A stretch of DNA of 64,000 bases from positions 880,501 through 944,500 of the forward strand of contig NZ_CP045369.1 in NCBI RefSeq assembly GCF_009363535.1, written 5' to 3'. The translations under genes and the position numbers were made by a program. This DNA is from Microbulbifer sp. THAF38 (GTDB lineage: Bacteria; Pseudomonadota; Gammaproteobacteria; Pseudomonadales; Cellvibrionaceae). Positions 36,454 to 45,602 of the stretch are shown in pieces; positions within the stretch are counted from its first letter, which is position 1; each line of letters starts with the position of its first letter. The notes beneath the pieces were generated by a model that searched no databases, was not told the DNA's origin, and saw nothing but the letters and a program-made list of their open reading frames with translations.

Positions 36454-36987
36454 TTATTCTGACGTTACTGTGATTGTTAAGGTGTCAGTATATTCGGTGC
36501 CACTTAGAACCCTAGCGTTCTCCCAGTCCGCATTTAAAATCGTCACCTCGAAAGTAGAATTTTCCGGCACACCATTTCCATTGCAGTTACCTGGATCTTG
36601 GATGGCTTGTCCGGCCAAGGCGGTTCCCTCGGTAGTGGGAGTAAAGCCCCCATTGGTTACATTTTCAAAGCCGACTTGATAGGGAATGTTTATAGTGCCA
36701 TCCGTTAGTATGTATTCGTTAGTGCCATTCTCGCTCTCAAAGAGAATTTCGAAAGTGGAGAATCCAATGCCACGAATACAAAAAGATTCCCAATCAACGG
36801 CATTCTCGCCTGAATCCGGGTCGGTAATGACGAGATCTTCGAAACCGTTAATACTAATAGTAGGGGTAAACCTCAATGTTACTTCAGTATCGGCGCTTTC
36901 GTTGACAGCCAGTGCTATTGGGGTTCCGAGAGGAAGTAGGAGGGCCATCGTCATGGGGGCGACACGGCGTAATAAAATGCGGTTCAT
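36454..36987 (-). CDS. Major pilin-like subunit, module A
   Basis: 177 residues with a signal peptide (ending PIALA). Mature sequence starts NESADTEVTLRFTPTISI, a likely N-terminal donor strand, then NGFEDLVITDPDSGENAVDWESFCIRGIGFSTFEI and ends EYTDTLTITVTSE. It is clearly paralogous to the pilin of module B and to the C-terminal half of both tip proteins. As the first gene of the module, with a good gap to the usher, it is probably the major shaft subunit. Two cysteines (FCIRG and DPGNCNGNG) may pair. Confidence 0.82.
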   Translation of the reverse strand: MNRILLRRVAPMTMALLLPLGTPIALAVNESADTEVTLRFTPTISINGFEDLVITDPDSGENAVDWESFCIRGIGFSTFEILFESENGTNEYILTDGTINIPYQVGFENVTNGGFTPTTEGTALAGQAIQDPGNCNGNGVPENSTFEVTILNADWENARVLSGTEYTDTLTITVTSE

Positions 36988-37396
36988 TATTGATATCCTT
37001 TAACCAAGTGTGAAGAGAACAGCTTATAGTTGACTTTGCGGTTAAAAGAATAGGAAAGATTGCCCATTAGGCCAGTGGAGAATAGTGAAAACCTCTTAAT
37101 TTTTTCGTGAAAATACACCAAGAACTTTGAGATGTTTTTTGTGGCAGGCGTGTGGAAGACGTGTGACTGGAGTGTGGCCGGTAACGCGTATTAAATTGCG
37201 GTTATCTAAGAGTTTTTATTTGTAAAAGCGATTTATTTGTCATTCAAATGCCGGCGTATATTTTTTTGCTGAAATTTAAAGTGAGTTGAAAAAAAGCGCT
37301 GGAATTAACCATTAGCCAGCGGAATATTATGGATTATATAGTTTATTGTTGTGCCAGATACTTAAACCTGAGGGGTTCACTTGGATAAATAACCTG
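36988..37396. other. Promoter-side gap between pilus modules
   Basis: 409 AT-rich bases with no gene recognised. It should contain the promoter of module A on the minus strand and the terminator of module B; neither was identified with confidence. Confidence 0.45.
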
Positions 37397-38347
37397 TCAC
37401 TGGCTACTAACCGTGACGGTTAATACATCGGTATAAATGGGCTCCCCGGCCTGCTCCCAGTCTGAGGGGGCAACTGAGATAGTCACTCTGGCGTTGTCGC
37501 TGATACAGGCTTCATTGGATTGCCTTACAAAAGACCCCGGTATATCGCCCTGGTTATTCGGGCTCTTGGCGTTACTGCCATTTAAATCATCGGAGAAGCT
37601 GACCGAATAAGCCATGCGCTCAGCGGCGCCTTTAAGGGCATAAGGGGAAATCCCGCTTCCTCCAGTACTGCCATTGCCGCTGGAAAGATTGACTGTATAG
37701 CGGTCGAAACCAATGCCTCCAATACAGAAATCCTCCTGCCCCTCAATCGCCTGACCAAAAGAGATGCCCGAATTACTCAGGTCAATATCCCCCAGATTGC
37801 GAATGACAATATTGGGCTCCACCTCCAAAACAATATCAAAGTCTACGGTTTCGCTACCGGTCAAGAAGACAAGGAAGTATTGCTCCAGGGTGAGCTGGAA
37901 ACTTCCGGTGTATTGGTTGGAAGAGGGAGTCTTGGTGTTGTCAATTTCCACTAAAAGGGCGGCGTTGGTATCGTTGCTACTGCCGTTAAAAGGGCCTGCG
38001 AGATTATTGAGGGTGAGCGACTGTGCATCGCTATTGCTGGGGTCTAAGGTAAAGGCAATATCCAGGGTATCGCCATTGTCGGCAGTCAGTGTAAAGGTGT
38101 TACCACTCAGAGGCGCAAGCTCGGCATAGTAAGTGTAAGCGCGGCCACCGAATGAACTGCGGCTGCGCAAGGTAAAGGCAATCTCCTTGGTATTGGATTG
38201 GTAATTCAGATTGTGTGTACCGCCAAGGTTACAGGTGCGTAAGTTGTCATTACTGGAGCAACTTTGGGCCTGGGCCGGCATATGGCAAGAAAGAAAAAGA
38301 AAACCCAGCCACAGGAGTTTGCCGAGAAGGTCTTTAACGTTGTGCAC
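37397..38347 (-). CDS. Two-domain tip adhesin/minor pilin, module B
   Basis: 316 residues; GTG start at 38347. Signal peptide ends MPAQAQS. The N-terminal domain begins CSSNDNLRTCNLGGTHNLNYQ, parallel to CTGDIYLRTCDLQGRHTVNYE of module A. The C-terminal pilin domain contains NIVIRNLGDIDLSN, EGQEDFCIGGIGFDRYTVNL and ends DVLTVTVSSQ. It is the paralogue of the module A tip protein. The N-terminal domains are less alike than the C-terminal ones, which suggests different binding targets. It overlaps usher B by 14 bp. Confidence 0.78.
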   Translation of the reverse strand: MHNVKDLLGKLLWLGFLFLSCHMPAQAQSCSSNDNLRTCNLGGTHNLNYQSNTKEIAFTLRSRSSFGGRAYTYYAELAPLSGNTFTLTADNGDTLDIAFTLDPSNSDAQSLTLNNLAGPFNGSSNDTNAALLVEIDNTKTPSSNQYTGSFQLTLEQYFLVFLTGSETVDFDIVLEVEPNIVIRNLGDIDLSNSGISFGQAIEGQEDFCIGGIGFDRYTVNLSSGNGSTGGSGISPYALKGAAERMAYSVSFSDDLNGSNAKSPNNQGDIPGSFVRQSNEACISDNARVTISVAPSDWEQAGEPIYTDVLTVTVSSQ

Positions 38348-40859
38348 CGATTACCTCCGCGGTGTATTCCATTTGGCAGTTTGCCTCGGATTGCTCAATG
38401 GTACCGATATTCAGCCAGTTCTCTCCGGAAGACTGAAGAGTTATGGGAGCACGGCACAAATCCCAGGTTAATTCCTGGGAGCGCAGGCTTTTCTGGTTTG
38501 TATGGATTTCCAGCTGGAATACACCGTACTGGTCGGTAATGGTACTGTGTTCGCCGATGGAAAGCCGGGTGTTTGCTAAGCCCTCTCCCATATCGGTAAG
38601 GCGCCCCAAAATGAGCCGCTGTTGCTCTATCTGATAGGTTGTAGAGTTCACATTGCCGGGGTACAGGGTAAAGGTTTCGCTCTGCTCGCGGTAATCGAAG
38701 AAACCGTTATCCAATGGGCGCAGGGAGAGGTCATAACTTTTAAAAGCGGGTAAGTTGATGACAGACTTTTCACCGCCTTTGGCATAACCGCGTCGGGTGC
38801 CGTCCACTAACACTTCAAAATCCTGCTGATCACTCCCATCAATTTCAATAATGACTGCGCTTTCCAATGTGCGCTCGCCGCCCCAGGCGAGGGTATTCCC
38901 CGTTGCAATCAAATTGGTGCTGAAACCGCCCAGGTAATTGAAAGCCTTGCCGGTGTTATCGCTATTAAAACCCAGGGTGCTGTTTAAATAACCGAAATGA
39001 CCGGCGAGATAGCTGCGACTCTCTAAGTAGCGAGTCTGTGTACTTTTCTCCGCGGAAAGCTGTTGCTCAAATTCCGCGGCCCATAAGTCTCTATCGTGCC
39101 AGCGTGTTTGCAGGGCCAACCGCTGTTCGCGACCACTGTGGTTGCTGCGTTCACTATGTAGATTTGCACTGTGTTGCCAGTGTTTGGAGCGCCTCCGGAA
39201 TTCTACCTCCAGGCCGGTGTATTGTTGTTCATCGGCCTCACTGTAGGAGAGGGTCGCGCTGCCGAGCCACTTTGCGCTTTTGAAAATATTGCGCTTAAAC
39301 GAGAGTGTGGTGAGTTTGCGTGCACTTTCCAGCCGATCGGCCTGCTCTCCGGGCAGTAAATAGTAGGAGCTATCCCGCTCGCGCAAACGCAAAGCCAGTT
39401 GCCCCCCAAATAGACTACTCTGCACAGCCAGGCTGCGCTGTGAATAACCGTTGGGCAACAGCTGCAGGCTGTTCGGCTCATTAAATACCCTGGCGTTATC
39501 CAGCCTGGTATCAATGGCGCTCAGTGTGGCGAAAGGCGTTTTCAACAGTGCTTGAACCCTGTGGCCACTGCGCCCATCGTCGCTGGTCACTAGGCTCGGT
39601 GAAATTTCAAAATAACGCCCTACCCAGCGGGTGCCGACTTCATAAAGTTGTTGCTCTTGGGTTGAACTCGTCGTTGCAAAGAGCCCCAGATTACTGGTGA
39701 GCCGGCGGGCAATAGACCCTTGCACCAGCATGTCATCGTAGCGCTCGGGTAGCGTTTGCGTATTACTAAAGGTCTTTGCTGGCTGGCCCGCGTGAAAACT
39801 CCAGGACCACTCCCCAGGAGCGGGCAGCAGGGAATCCTTGGTAAAAAATTCCGTGTGACGGTGCAATGCCCGGCCCATCTCATCAAAGGTGCGCACCTCG
39901 ATTTCGTAGGCGCCGTGGGGCAGGGTGCTGGTATTAAGCAGGCGGTTACCGGCCTCCAGCATTTCCGTGTGAATCAGTCGCTTATCCCGATAAATTTCCA
40001 CGCGCCCGCGCACCGGCATATTGATTTCAAGCAGCGCGCCCTGCCGGTGTTTGGTGTCTGTGCGACTGAGCTGTGAGCTGCGTAATTCCAGTCCATATAG
40101 TGTGTTTTGGCTACCGAAATAGTGCCAGCCACCCTGGGGTTGTAATAAACCAATCGAGTAGGCTTTTCCGCGGTAATCCCTGGACCAATGCAGCGCACTA
40201 ATTTGGTTGTGCTGCTCTGTGGCGGCGGACCAGCGGGCGTGCAGGGCGCTCTCGCCAAAGCTGACGATAGTATTACCATTTAAAGTTGCGCTGTGGCTGT
40301 TGCCACCGAGATCACTTTCCACCCCACTCCAGGTGCCGTTGAGGTTTTGCACAATGGAAAACGCACTGGTAGATGCAGGGAGATAGGGGTCAGTAATGGC
40401 CGCCTCTTGCGGCAGCAAGTCTGCGGAAAAAAACAGGTCGAGCCGATAGCGGCTCTCGTCGTAAATCACTGCTACTTTTTCGGGCAGCAGGTAGCCACAG
40501 TGTTTTTGCCTGGCCGAGCGACATACATACTGCGAATTTTTGGGCAAGGGTTTGCTGATTGCTGCCAGTACCGCCTCTCTATCCAGTAATGCTGGCAGCA
40601 GCGGGAGTAATAATTCGGGCTGGTCGAAATGAATATGGGTGGGGTCAGCGGTAATCTGCGCTGCGCCTATATAGCGGCCACCATAGTAGAGATCCGCCAG
40701 CAACTGCTGCGGTTCAGTTAGCGTATCAAAACCTTCCGGTGCAGAGGTTTCCAGCAGAAAAGTGGCTGCTGTGGCTGCAAAGGTATTGGCGTGAATGGCT
40801 TGCGCCAGGCAAAAAGCCAGCGCATGCCATCGATTAAGACTTCCTGCCATAAACTGCAA
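38334..40859 (-). CDS. Outer-membrane usher, CS1/TcfC type, module B
   Basis: 841 residues, almost the same length as usher A and alignable along its whole length by eye. Shared blocks include LLADLYYGGRYIGAAQITADPTHIHFDQ, VRGRVEIYRDKRLIHTEML, VLVDGTRRGYAKGGEKSVIN and LTDMGEGLANTRLSIGEHSTITDQYGVFQLE. N-terminal signal, periplasmic domain, barrel, plug and C-terminal domains are in the expected order. The GC content is visibly higher than in module A. Function as for usher A: translocating and ordering pilins from the shared chaperone. Confidence 0.9.
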   Translation of the reverse strand: MQFMAGSLNRWHALAFCLAQAIHANTFAATAATFLLETSAPEGFDTLTEPQQLLADLYYGGRYIGAAQITADPTHIHFDQPELLLPLLPALLDREAVLAAISKPLPKNSQYVCRSARQKHCGYLLPEKVAVIYDESRYRLDLFFSADLLPQEAAITDPYLPASTSAFSIVQNLNGTWSGVESDLGGNSHSATLNGNTIVSFGESALHARWSAATEQHNQISALHWSRDYRGKAYSIGLLQPQGGWHYFGSQNTLYGLELRSSQLSRTDTKHRQGALLEINMPVRGRVEIYRDKRLIHTEMLEAGNRLLNTSTLPHGAYEIEVRTFDEMGRALHRHTEFFTKDSLLPAPGEWSWSFHAGQPAKTFSNTQTLPERYDDMLVQGSIARRLTSNLGLFATTSSTQEQQLYEVGTRWVGRYFEISPSLVTSDDGRSGHRVQALLKTPFATLSAIDTRLDNARVFNEPNSLQLLPNGYSQRSLAVQSSLFGGQLALRLRERDSSYYLLPGEQADRLESARKLTTLSFKRNIFKSAKWLGSATLSYSEADEQQYTGLEVEFRRRSKHWQHSANLHSERSNHSGREQRLALQTRWHDRDLWAAEFEQQLSAEKSTQTRYLESRSYLAGHFGYLNSTLGFNSDNTGKAFNYLGGFSTNLIATGNTLAWGGERTLESAVIIEIDGSDQQDFEVLVDGTRRGYAKGGEKSVINLPAFKSYDLSLRPLDNGFFDYREQSETFTLYPGNVNSTTYQIEQQRLILGRLTDMGEGLANTRLSIGEHSTITDQYGVFQLEIHTNQKSLRSQELTWDLCRAPITLQSSGENWLNIGTIEQSEANCQMEYTAEVIGAQR

Positions 40860-40898
40860 TCGGTTTGGCTGGAAATCCTATCCGGCCACGCCAAAAAA

Positions 40899-41429
40899 TT
40901 ATTCAGAAGCGACGGTGATCAGCAGGGTATCGGTATAGTCGGTACCATTGAGGACGTCGCTGGTCTGCCAATCGCCATTGGCAACAGTGATCTGGAATCT
41001 GGCGTTGTCAGAACCACTGCAGGAGGCGGCGTTGCGCGTTTGCCCGGTGACTGCCTGACCTGCGTTGACCGCGGTAAAGGTTCCGCTGGTGCTGTTATCA
41101 AAGCCTACGCTGTAAGGCACTTCAAGGCCTGCGCCGTCTGTCAGGGTGAATGCTGGATCGTTGTTGTCATCATCGCTTTCGAAGGTAATGCTGAACGTGG
41201 GGAAGCCAAAACCGCCAATACAAAAATCTTCGCTGGCAACCGCATCGGAACCCAGCGCGGGATCGGTAATTGAAACATCACCAACTGCAGCAATTTCAAT
41301 AGTCGGGGTAAAGCTAAGAGTGATATCACTGCTGGCGCTATCTTGAGCCGCCATGGTGGCTGCCGAGGTGCTGAAAAGGATGCCTGCTGCGACGGCAGAG
41401 ACCAGTGAACGAACTACATTTTTGTGCAT
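40899..41429 (-). CDS. Major pilin-like subunit, module B
   Basis: 176 residues from ATG 41429, which has a good AGGAAG box; a longer frame to 41516 exists but lacks a signal at its front. The signal peptide ends TMAA. Mature sequence begins QDSASSDITLSFTPTIEI (donor strand), then DVSITDPALGSDAVASEDFCIGGFGFPTF, and ends NGTDYTDTLLITVASE. It is the closest relative of pilin A. Cysteines in FCIGG and AASCSGS may form a disulphide. It leads module B. Confidence 0.82.
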   Translation of the reverse strand: MHKNVVRSLVSAVAAGILFSTSAATMAAQDSASSDITLSFTPTIEIAAVGDVSITDPALGSDAVASEDFCIGGFGFPTFSITFESDDDNNDPAFTLTDGAGLEVPYSVGFDNSTSGTFTAVNAGQAVTGQTRNAASCSGSDNARFQITVANGDWQTSDVLNGTDYTDTLLITVASE

Positions 41430-41704
41430 GGCGTATCTTCCTGAGCCGTTGGTTATCGTTCTGTGAAAAGCTGCTCGCGAAGATCCTGCACGGGTCAGGG
41501 GTACTGCGTTAGTCAAGCTATTCCGTCTTTATGGCGGAAATGATACTTTTTTTGTGATTTAAGTCACGCCATTTGTGGGGATTTTTTGGTTTGTGGCGTC
41601 TAAAAGATCTTCTTCATGGCTTTTCTACGCCTGTGCCCAAGGCCCGGCCAGCGCTATAATCCCGCGCCTTAAGTGTCCTTTATTCACCTTCAATCAGGTT
41701 TGTC

Positions 41705-43180
41705 ATGACCGTAAGAACCCGAATCGCACCGTCTCCAACCGGTGATCCCCACGTTGGTACTGCTTATATCGCCCTGTTTAATCAGTGTTTTGCCCGCGCC
41801 CAGGGTGGCCAGTTTGTGTTGCGTATCGAAGATACCGATCAACAGCGCAGCACCCCGGAATCCGAGCAGGCGATTCTCGATAGCCTGCGCTGGTTGGGAT
41901 TGGACTGGCAGGAAGGGCCGGATGTCGGCGGTCCACACGGTCCTTATCGGCAGAGCGAACGCGGTGATATTTACAAAACTCACTGTGATGAACTGGTGCA
42001 GAAGGGGCATGCCTTCCACTGCTACCGCACTGCCGAAGAATTGGAGCAACTGCGCGAAGAGCTGCGCGAGGCCGGCCGCACTTCACTGAAGCCCAGCGAC
42101 CTGGCATTGCCGGAAGAAGAGGTGGAAAAGCGCCGTGCCGCCGGTGAACCCTACGTCGTACGCATGAATGTGCCGGAGAGTGGTACCTGCGTGGTGGAAG
42201 ATCTGCTACGCGGCTCTATTGAGATCGACTGGGCTCAAGTGGATGCGCAAATTCTGCTCAAGTCCGATGGTATGCCCACTTACCACTTGGCCAACGTAGT
42301 GGACGATCACCTGATGGAGATCACCCATGTGCTGCGTGGCGAAGAGTGGATTAACTCGGCGCCCAAACACAAACTATTGTACGAATATTTTGGTTGGGAA
42401 ATGCCGGTGCTCTGCCACCTGCCGCTGCTGCGCAATCCGGACAAAACCAAACTGTCCAAGCGCAAGAATCCTACCTCGATTCTTTATTACCAGCGCGCCG
42501 GCTTTATGCCTGAAGCGCTGCTCAACTATTTGGGCCGTATGGGCTGGTCCATGCCGGATGAGCGCGAGAAGTTTTCTTTAGAGGAAATGCTCGAGCACTT
42601 CGATATCCACCGCGTTTCCCTGGGCGGCCCGGTGTTCGATGTGGAAAAACTATCCTGGCTGAATGGCCTGTGGATTCGCGAACTGGAAAACGAACAGCTC
42701 GCCGATCGCCTCATCGACTGGATGTTTAACCGCGAGAATCTGCTCAAAGTACTGCCCCATGCCCGCGAGCGTATGGAGACCTTTGGGGACTTCGCACCGC
42801 TGGTGAGCTTCCTCGCCGCAGGCAAGCTGCCGCTCACCGAAGAGAGCTTCAGCGGCAACAAGCTGGAATTGGAAGAGCAGAAGAAGTTACTGCAATTCAC
42901 CCTGTGGCGCCTGGAAGCCCTGCGCACCTGGGATCGCGATAGCATCTTCCAGGGTGTGAAGTCCCTGGCCACGGCCATGGAGATCAAGCTCAAAGACTTC
43001 AACGCGCCCCTGTTTGTCGCCATCAGTGGCACCACCGCCTCCTTCTCCGTAATGGACGCCATGGTACTGCTGGGCCCCGACCTCAGCCGCGCCCGCCTGC
43101 GCCAGGCCATCGACGCCCTGGGCGGTGCCGGAAAGAAAGTCCTCAAACGCTGGGAAAAGGAGTACGCCTCACTCCCCTAA
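41705..43180 (+). CDS. gltX: Glutamyl-tRNA synthetase
   Basis: 491 residues. The class I HIGH motif appears as [12 protein letters not shown] and the KMSKS-like loop as [21 protein letters not shown] and [14 protein letters not shown] are the characteristic GlxRS blocks. It charges tRNA-Glu. An intact C-terminal anticodon-binding domain extends to the stop. It precedes the tRNA-Ala gene by 140 bp on the same strand. Confidence 0.97.
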   Translation: MTVRTRIAPSPTGDPHVGTAYIALFNQCFARAQGGQFVLRIEDTDQQRSTPESEQAILDSLRWLGLDWQEGPDVGGPHGPYRQSERGDIYKTHCDELVQKGHAFHCYRTAEELEQLREELREAGRTSLKPSDLALPEEEVEKRRAAGEPYVVRMNVPESGTCVVEDLLRGSIEIDWAQVDAQILLKSDGMPTYHLANVVDDHLMEITHVLRGEEWINSAPKHKLLYEYFGWEMPVLCHLPLLRNPDKTKLSKRKNPTSILYYQRAGFMPEALLNYLGRMGWSMPDEREKFSLEEMLEHFDIHRVSLGGPVFDVEKLSWLNGLWIRELENEQLADRLIDWMFNRENLLKVLPHARERMETFGDFAPLVSFLAAGKLPLTEESFSGNKLELEEQKKLLQFTLWRLEALRTWDRDSIFQGVKSLATAMEIKLKDFNAPLFVAISGTTASFSVMDAMVLLGPDLSRARLRQAIDALGGAGKKVLKRWEKEYASLP

Positions 43181-43188
43181 GCGCTTTA

Positions 43189-43208
43189 CAGCCCCCGGCA
43201 GGGGGCTG
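43189..43208 (+). terminator. Hairpin after gltX
   Basis: A perfect 8-bp stem CAGCCCCC/GGGGGCTG with loop GGCA sits 9 bp after the gltX stop. No T run follows, so termination may be partial. Confidence 0.5.
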
Positions 43209-43253
43209 TGCCGGTCCGGCTGTAACTAATTGATTAAAAAGTTATTTTTTCTG

Positions 43254-43281
43254 TTGACAGGCGCCTAAACCTTGCTAAAAT
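43254..43281 (+). promoter_or_regulatory. Sigma-70 promoter of the tRNA gene
   Basis: A perfect -35 TTGACA (43254-43259) is separated by 16 bp from TAAAAT (43276-43281). A GC-rich discriminator follows, as in stable-RNA promoters under stringent control. The tRNA begins 40 bp downstream. Confidence 0.75.
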
Positions 43282-43321
43282 GCGCCTCGCTTTCAACGGA
43301 AACGTTAAGCAAAAAGGATTT

Positions 43322-43397
43322 GGGGCTATAGCTCAGCTGGGAGAGCGCAACACTGGCAGTGTTGAGGTCAGCGGTTCGATCCCGCTTAGCTCCACCA
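43322..43397 (+). tRNA. tRNA-Ala (anticodon GGC)
   Basis: 76 bases with encoded CCA. Acceptor stem GGGGCTA/TAGCTCC, D arm GCTC...GAGC, anticodon stem CAACA/TGTTG with loop CTGGCAG (anticodon GGC), T arm AGCGG-TTCGATC-CCGCT. All stems pair. Its 3' half is the attachment site of a downstream island. Confidence 0.97.
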
Positions 43398-43401
43398 AAT
43401 T
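43354..43401 (+). repeat. Left attachment repeat: 3' half of tRNA-Ala
   Basis: The stretch from the anticodon loop through CCA and AAATT recurs at 50504-50514 plus 51747-51787. Identity is 18 nt, then one substitution with a 1-nt insertion, then 29 nt identical (43373-43401 against 51759-51787). This is the classic footprint of integration into a tRNA gene. Confidence 0.85.
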
Positions 43402-43425
43402 ATCGTTGTAAATCAACGACCTAGA

Positions 43426-43451
43426 AACCCGCTCAAGTAGCGGGTTTTTTT
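43426..43451 (+). terminator. Terminator of tRNA-Ala
   Basis: Stem AACCCGCT (43426-43433) and AGCGGGTT (43439-43446), loop CAAGT, then a run of T. Confidence 0.9.
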
Positions 43452-44148
43452 GTGCCTGAAATTTAAGTCCCTATTAAGTCCAAAACTCGGTTAGAACAAA
43501 AAGTGGGTAATTTTTTGCGTGTGACCCCTGAGTCGGCATAAGGTTAGTCAGCTTTATCGTTAATTGCCAGGCTCGTGCTTGCGGTGTAGAGTCGTTCAGT
43601 TAAATTCTACAAAAAGAATAAAAGGCGTACTTTCGACATGGATGCAGTTGCATACGCGGATGGGGATCACTGTGTCAGGTGGAGTGGAATTGGCTTTGCC
43701 TATGGTGAAGAGTTTGAGCAATTTTTGCACGGCCCTGCGGCGAGTCGATTAAACGATAAGGAATGCTGAAAAATTCAGTAGCCTTATTAAGGCCGCTATA
43801 CCCTGGGGCGTAATAGAGATTGGAGCTTAGGCATATATACAAGGTTATACCTAAGCTAATTATTATTGGCGTCGTTAATGCTGCCTAGAATAGAGGTAGC
43901 TTTGTGAGCTTCTTATCTGTTTATCTGTCGCCACAGAATCGATACTCCGCTTATCAATTGGCTTCCAAAAATAGAATACTCCTCATTTTGATAATTGATG
44001 TCCAGTTGGTTAATAGTCAGAGGAGTAGTGGAGGGTAATTAAAGGTCTTAAGTATATCGTCCTCTTTTCCATAACTGATAGATACTCTCAATAGTCCTCT
44101 GCACATGCAGCTGCCACTCCATAGGGAGCTGTGAATAAAGTTTCGCTA
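43452..44148. other. Left end of the island, no recognised gene
   Basis: About 700 bp with no frame that I can support. A 62-codon frame at 43564-43752 has no ribosome-binding site or recognisable content. Confidence 0.5.
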
Positions 44149-44403
44149 TTAGCGGAGGAAAGGAAATTTCCAAAAGTGGTGCAGGTTCTCCACCCCATAC
44201 ACTTCCGCCAAAGTAATCCCCACCGCCTCACACCAGGCCGGTAGTTACTCCGCCGCTAACTTCTGTTTGCCTGTTTCCATTTTCGAAACTTGAGATGGTG
44301 CCAGCCCCAGCTGCTTGGCCAACTGTGCGATCGTCATCCCCTTCAATTTCCGTGTATTGCGCAGGCATTTGCCCAGGTGTCCCGGCCTCAAATATCTAGC
44401 CAT
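44149..44403 (-). pseudogene. XRE-family helix-turn-helix regulator with premature stop
   Basis: From ATG 44403 the frame reads MARYLRPGHLGKCLRNTRKLKG followed at once by MTIAQLAKQLGLAPSQVSKME, a clear HTH_3 DNA-binding helix pair of phage-repressor type. A TAA at 44245-44247 ends it after 52 codons. The same frame continues sensibly beyond the stop (LPAWCEAVGITLAEVYGVE), the usual tail of this family, to a second stop at 44149-44151. It therefore looks like a full gene of about 84 codons with one nonsense mutation. The 52-residue product still contains the whole DNA-binding domain, so residual function cannot be excluded. Confidence 0.7.
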
Positions 44404-44631
44404 ATTAGGTACTCCCGTAATAGCAAATTTTCGATTTTCGAAACAAAACTGCATTTTGCATTGCTAAATTAGAAATAAGTCAGAATACCCGTTTGTAAGC
44501 TGATAAATAGTTAGTAGTTTCCCGGTGTTTGTCGCCAAAAGACCGAATAAAACACTGCAGACCTTTGCGGCTAAAAGTCGCCGGGGCGCTTGCCTCTGGT
44601 GGTTAGGGTTTGTCGTTCCTACAAGTAGAGC

Positions 44632-44754
44632 ATGCCTTTAACCGCTCACGTTCAACAACTTCACCACGTCAATAACCTATGTGCCGGCCTGGAATGGGTG
44701 TCCCGATCAGATGGCAGTAGCGGCTGGCAGGTCGTAGATTACTGGAGATACTAA
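44632..44754 (+). CDS. Possible 40-residue protein, unknown
   Basis: An ATG frame divergent from the XRE gene reads MPLTAHVQQLHHVNNLCAGL and ends VVDYWRY. No ribosome-binding site is clear and no family is recognised. It is listed because a small gene divergent from a phage-type repressor is a common arrangement. Confidence 0.25.
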   Translation: MPLTAHVQQLHHVNNLCAGLEWVSRSDGSSGWQVVDYWRY

Positions 44755-45094
44755 CGTGGATCTGACGGGGGTGGTTATGCAAATGCTAAGCGCGCTGAAT
44801 GGGGTTTATTGAGATAATTAAGCCACCTAGCTTGATTCGACCATCAAGGATCAAAAGCACCATCATGTATCCACAGGGAAAAAGTTACTAACCTTTTGAC
44901 TTTTATGGAGTTTGCAAATAGATATATAGTAGCGAAAATCACGGGATATGATGCGGCTGCAATAAATCCACTTATGCACGCTGGTGCCAATTGTCAGTAA
45001 GCTAATGTTTCTATAGGATTTTTTTGAATCGTTGCTGAATGAAGCCTATGGATATAGTGGTGGGTGATATATTACAGCTGCTTTTGAATACACT
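44755..45094. other. Gap before the cassette array
   Basis: AT-rich, no recognised gene. If an integron integrase or attI site was once here, no readable trace remains. Confidence 0.4.
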
Positions 45095-45101
45095 GTTAGG
45101 T
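45095..45101 (+). other. attC/attI-like core site at the start of the cassette run
   Basis: GTTAGGT matches the integron simple-site consensus GTTRRRY and lies 14 bp before the first cassette gene, where a recombination junction is expected. Confidence 0.4.
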
Positions 45102-45114
45102 GCCCAGAGGAATT

Positions 45115-45585
45115 ATGAGTGTAAATCTAGAAAAGCACCGAAGAATGGAATTGCGGAAGGCTACGGGAACCCGTGTTATTAATCCGCCTGAGCCGGTTCC
45201 AATCTATCGTGGTCCCGAATATTTGGTGGCTCATGCATGCTTCAATTGCCGAAAAAGTTACAAAAGACCTGTTGAGTGCTCTGGTAAAAAGGCAGCTCGA
45301 TGTCACCCTTGTCCAGATTGTGGCGAATGTATGCATGAGATGGGGCGTAGCTTTAAGGCACCAAAGGCAGGTGATAAGAGGCAGTGGCGTAAGGTGCAAA
45401 TTCTATTCGCTGCGGGGTTCCGGTTTATCAGATGCGGTTCCCATGAGGGCGCCAAGCTACCTGCCGAGCTAAGTGAACTAGAAGGTTTCTTAATCAATAA
45501 TCGAGTACACCCGCTAAAGGTAGCAGCACCTAACAAGCTAATGTTGCCGGACGGTTACCGCGGTGCGGCAACCGCCGCAAATTAG
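45115..45585 (+). CDS. Cassette protein with zinc-ribbon-like cysteines
   Basis: 156 residues from ATG 45115, chosen for AGAGG at 45106-45110. Cysteines occur as ACFNC near the middle and as CHPCPDCGEC about 20 residues later, spaced like a four-Cys zinc ribbon. A basic N-terminus (EKHRRMELRKATGTR) precedes them. No family is recognised. The last 19 codons lie inside an attC-like site, so the C-terminus NKLMLPDGYRGAATAAN is encoded by the recombination site itself. This is the first gene of the array. Confidence 0.75.
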   Translation: MSVNLEKHRRMELRKATGTRVINPPEPVPIYRGPEYLVAHACFNCRKSYKRPVECSGKKAARCHPCPDCGECMHEMGRSFKAPKAGDKRQWRKVQILFAAGFRFIRCGSHEGAKLPAELSELEGFLINNRVHPLKVAAPNKLMLPDGYRGAATAAN

Positions 45586-45595
45586 AGCGTTAAAT
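45528..45595 (+). repeat. attC-like site 1
   Basis: 68 bp with both core sites matching consensus: ACCTAAC (RYYYAAC) at 45528-45534 and GTTAAAT (GTTRRRY) at 45589-45595. Inner arms GCTAATGTTGC and GCAAATTAGAGC pair with unpaired extra bases, and CGGTTACCGC pairs with GCGGCAACCG with one mismatch. This is the layout of an integron recombination site. Confidence 0.7.
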
Positions 45596-45602
45596 GGTCT
45601 TT

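Noticed and set aside
43564..43752. 62-codon gene at the left of the island
   Set aside because: No ribosome-binding site, no recognisable content, and unlike the cassette genes it has no attC-like site.
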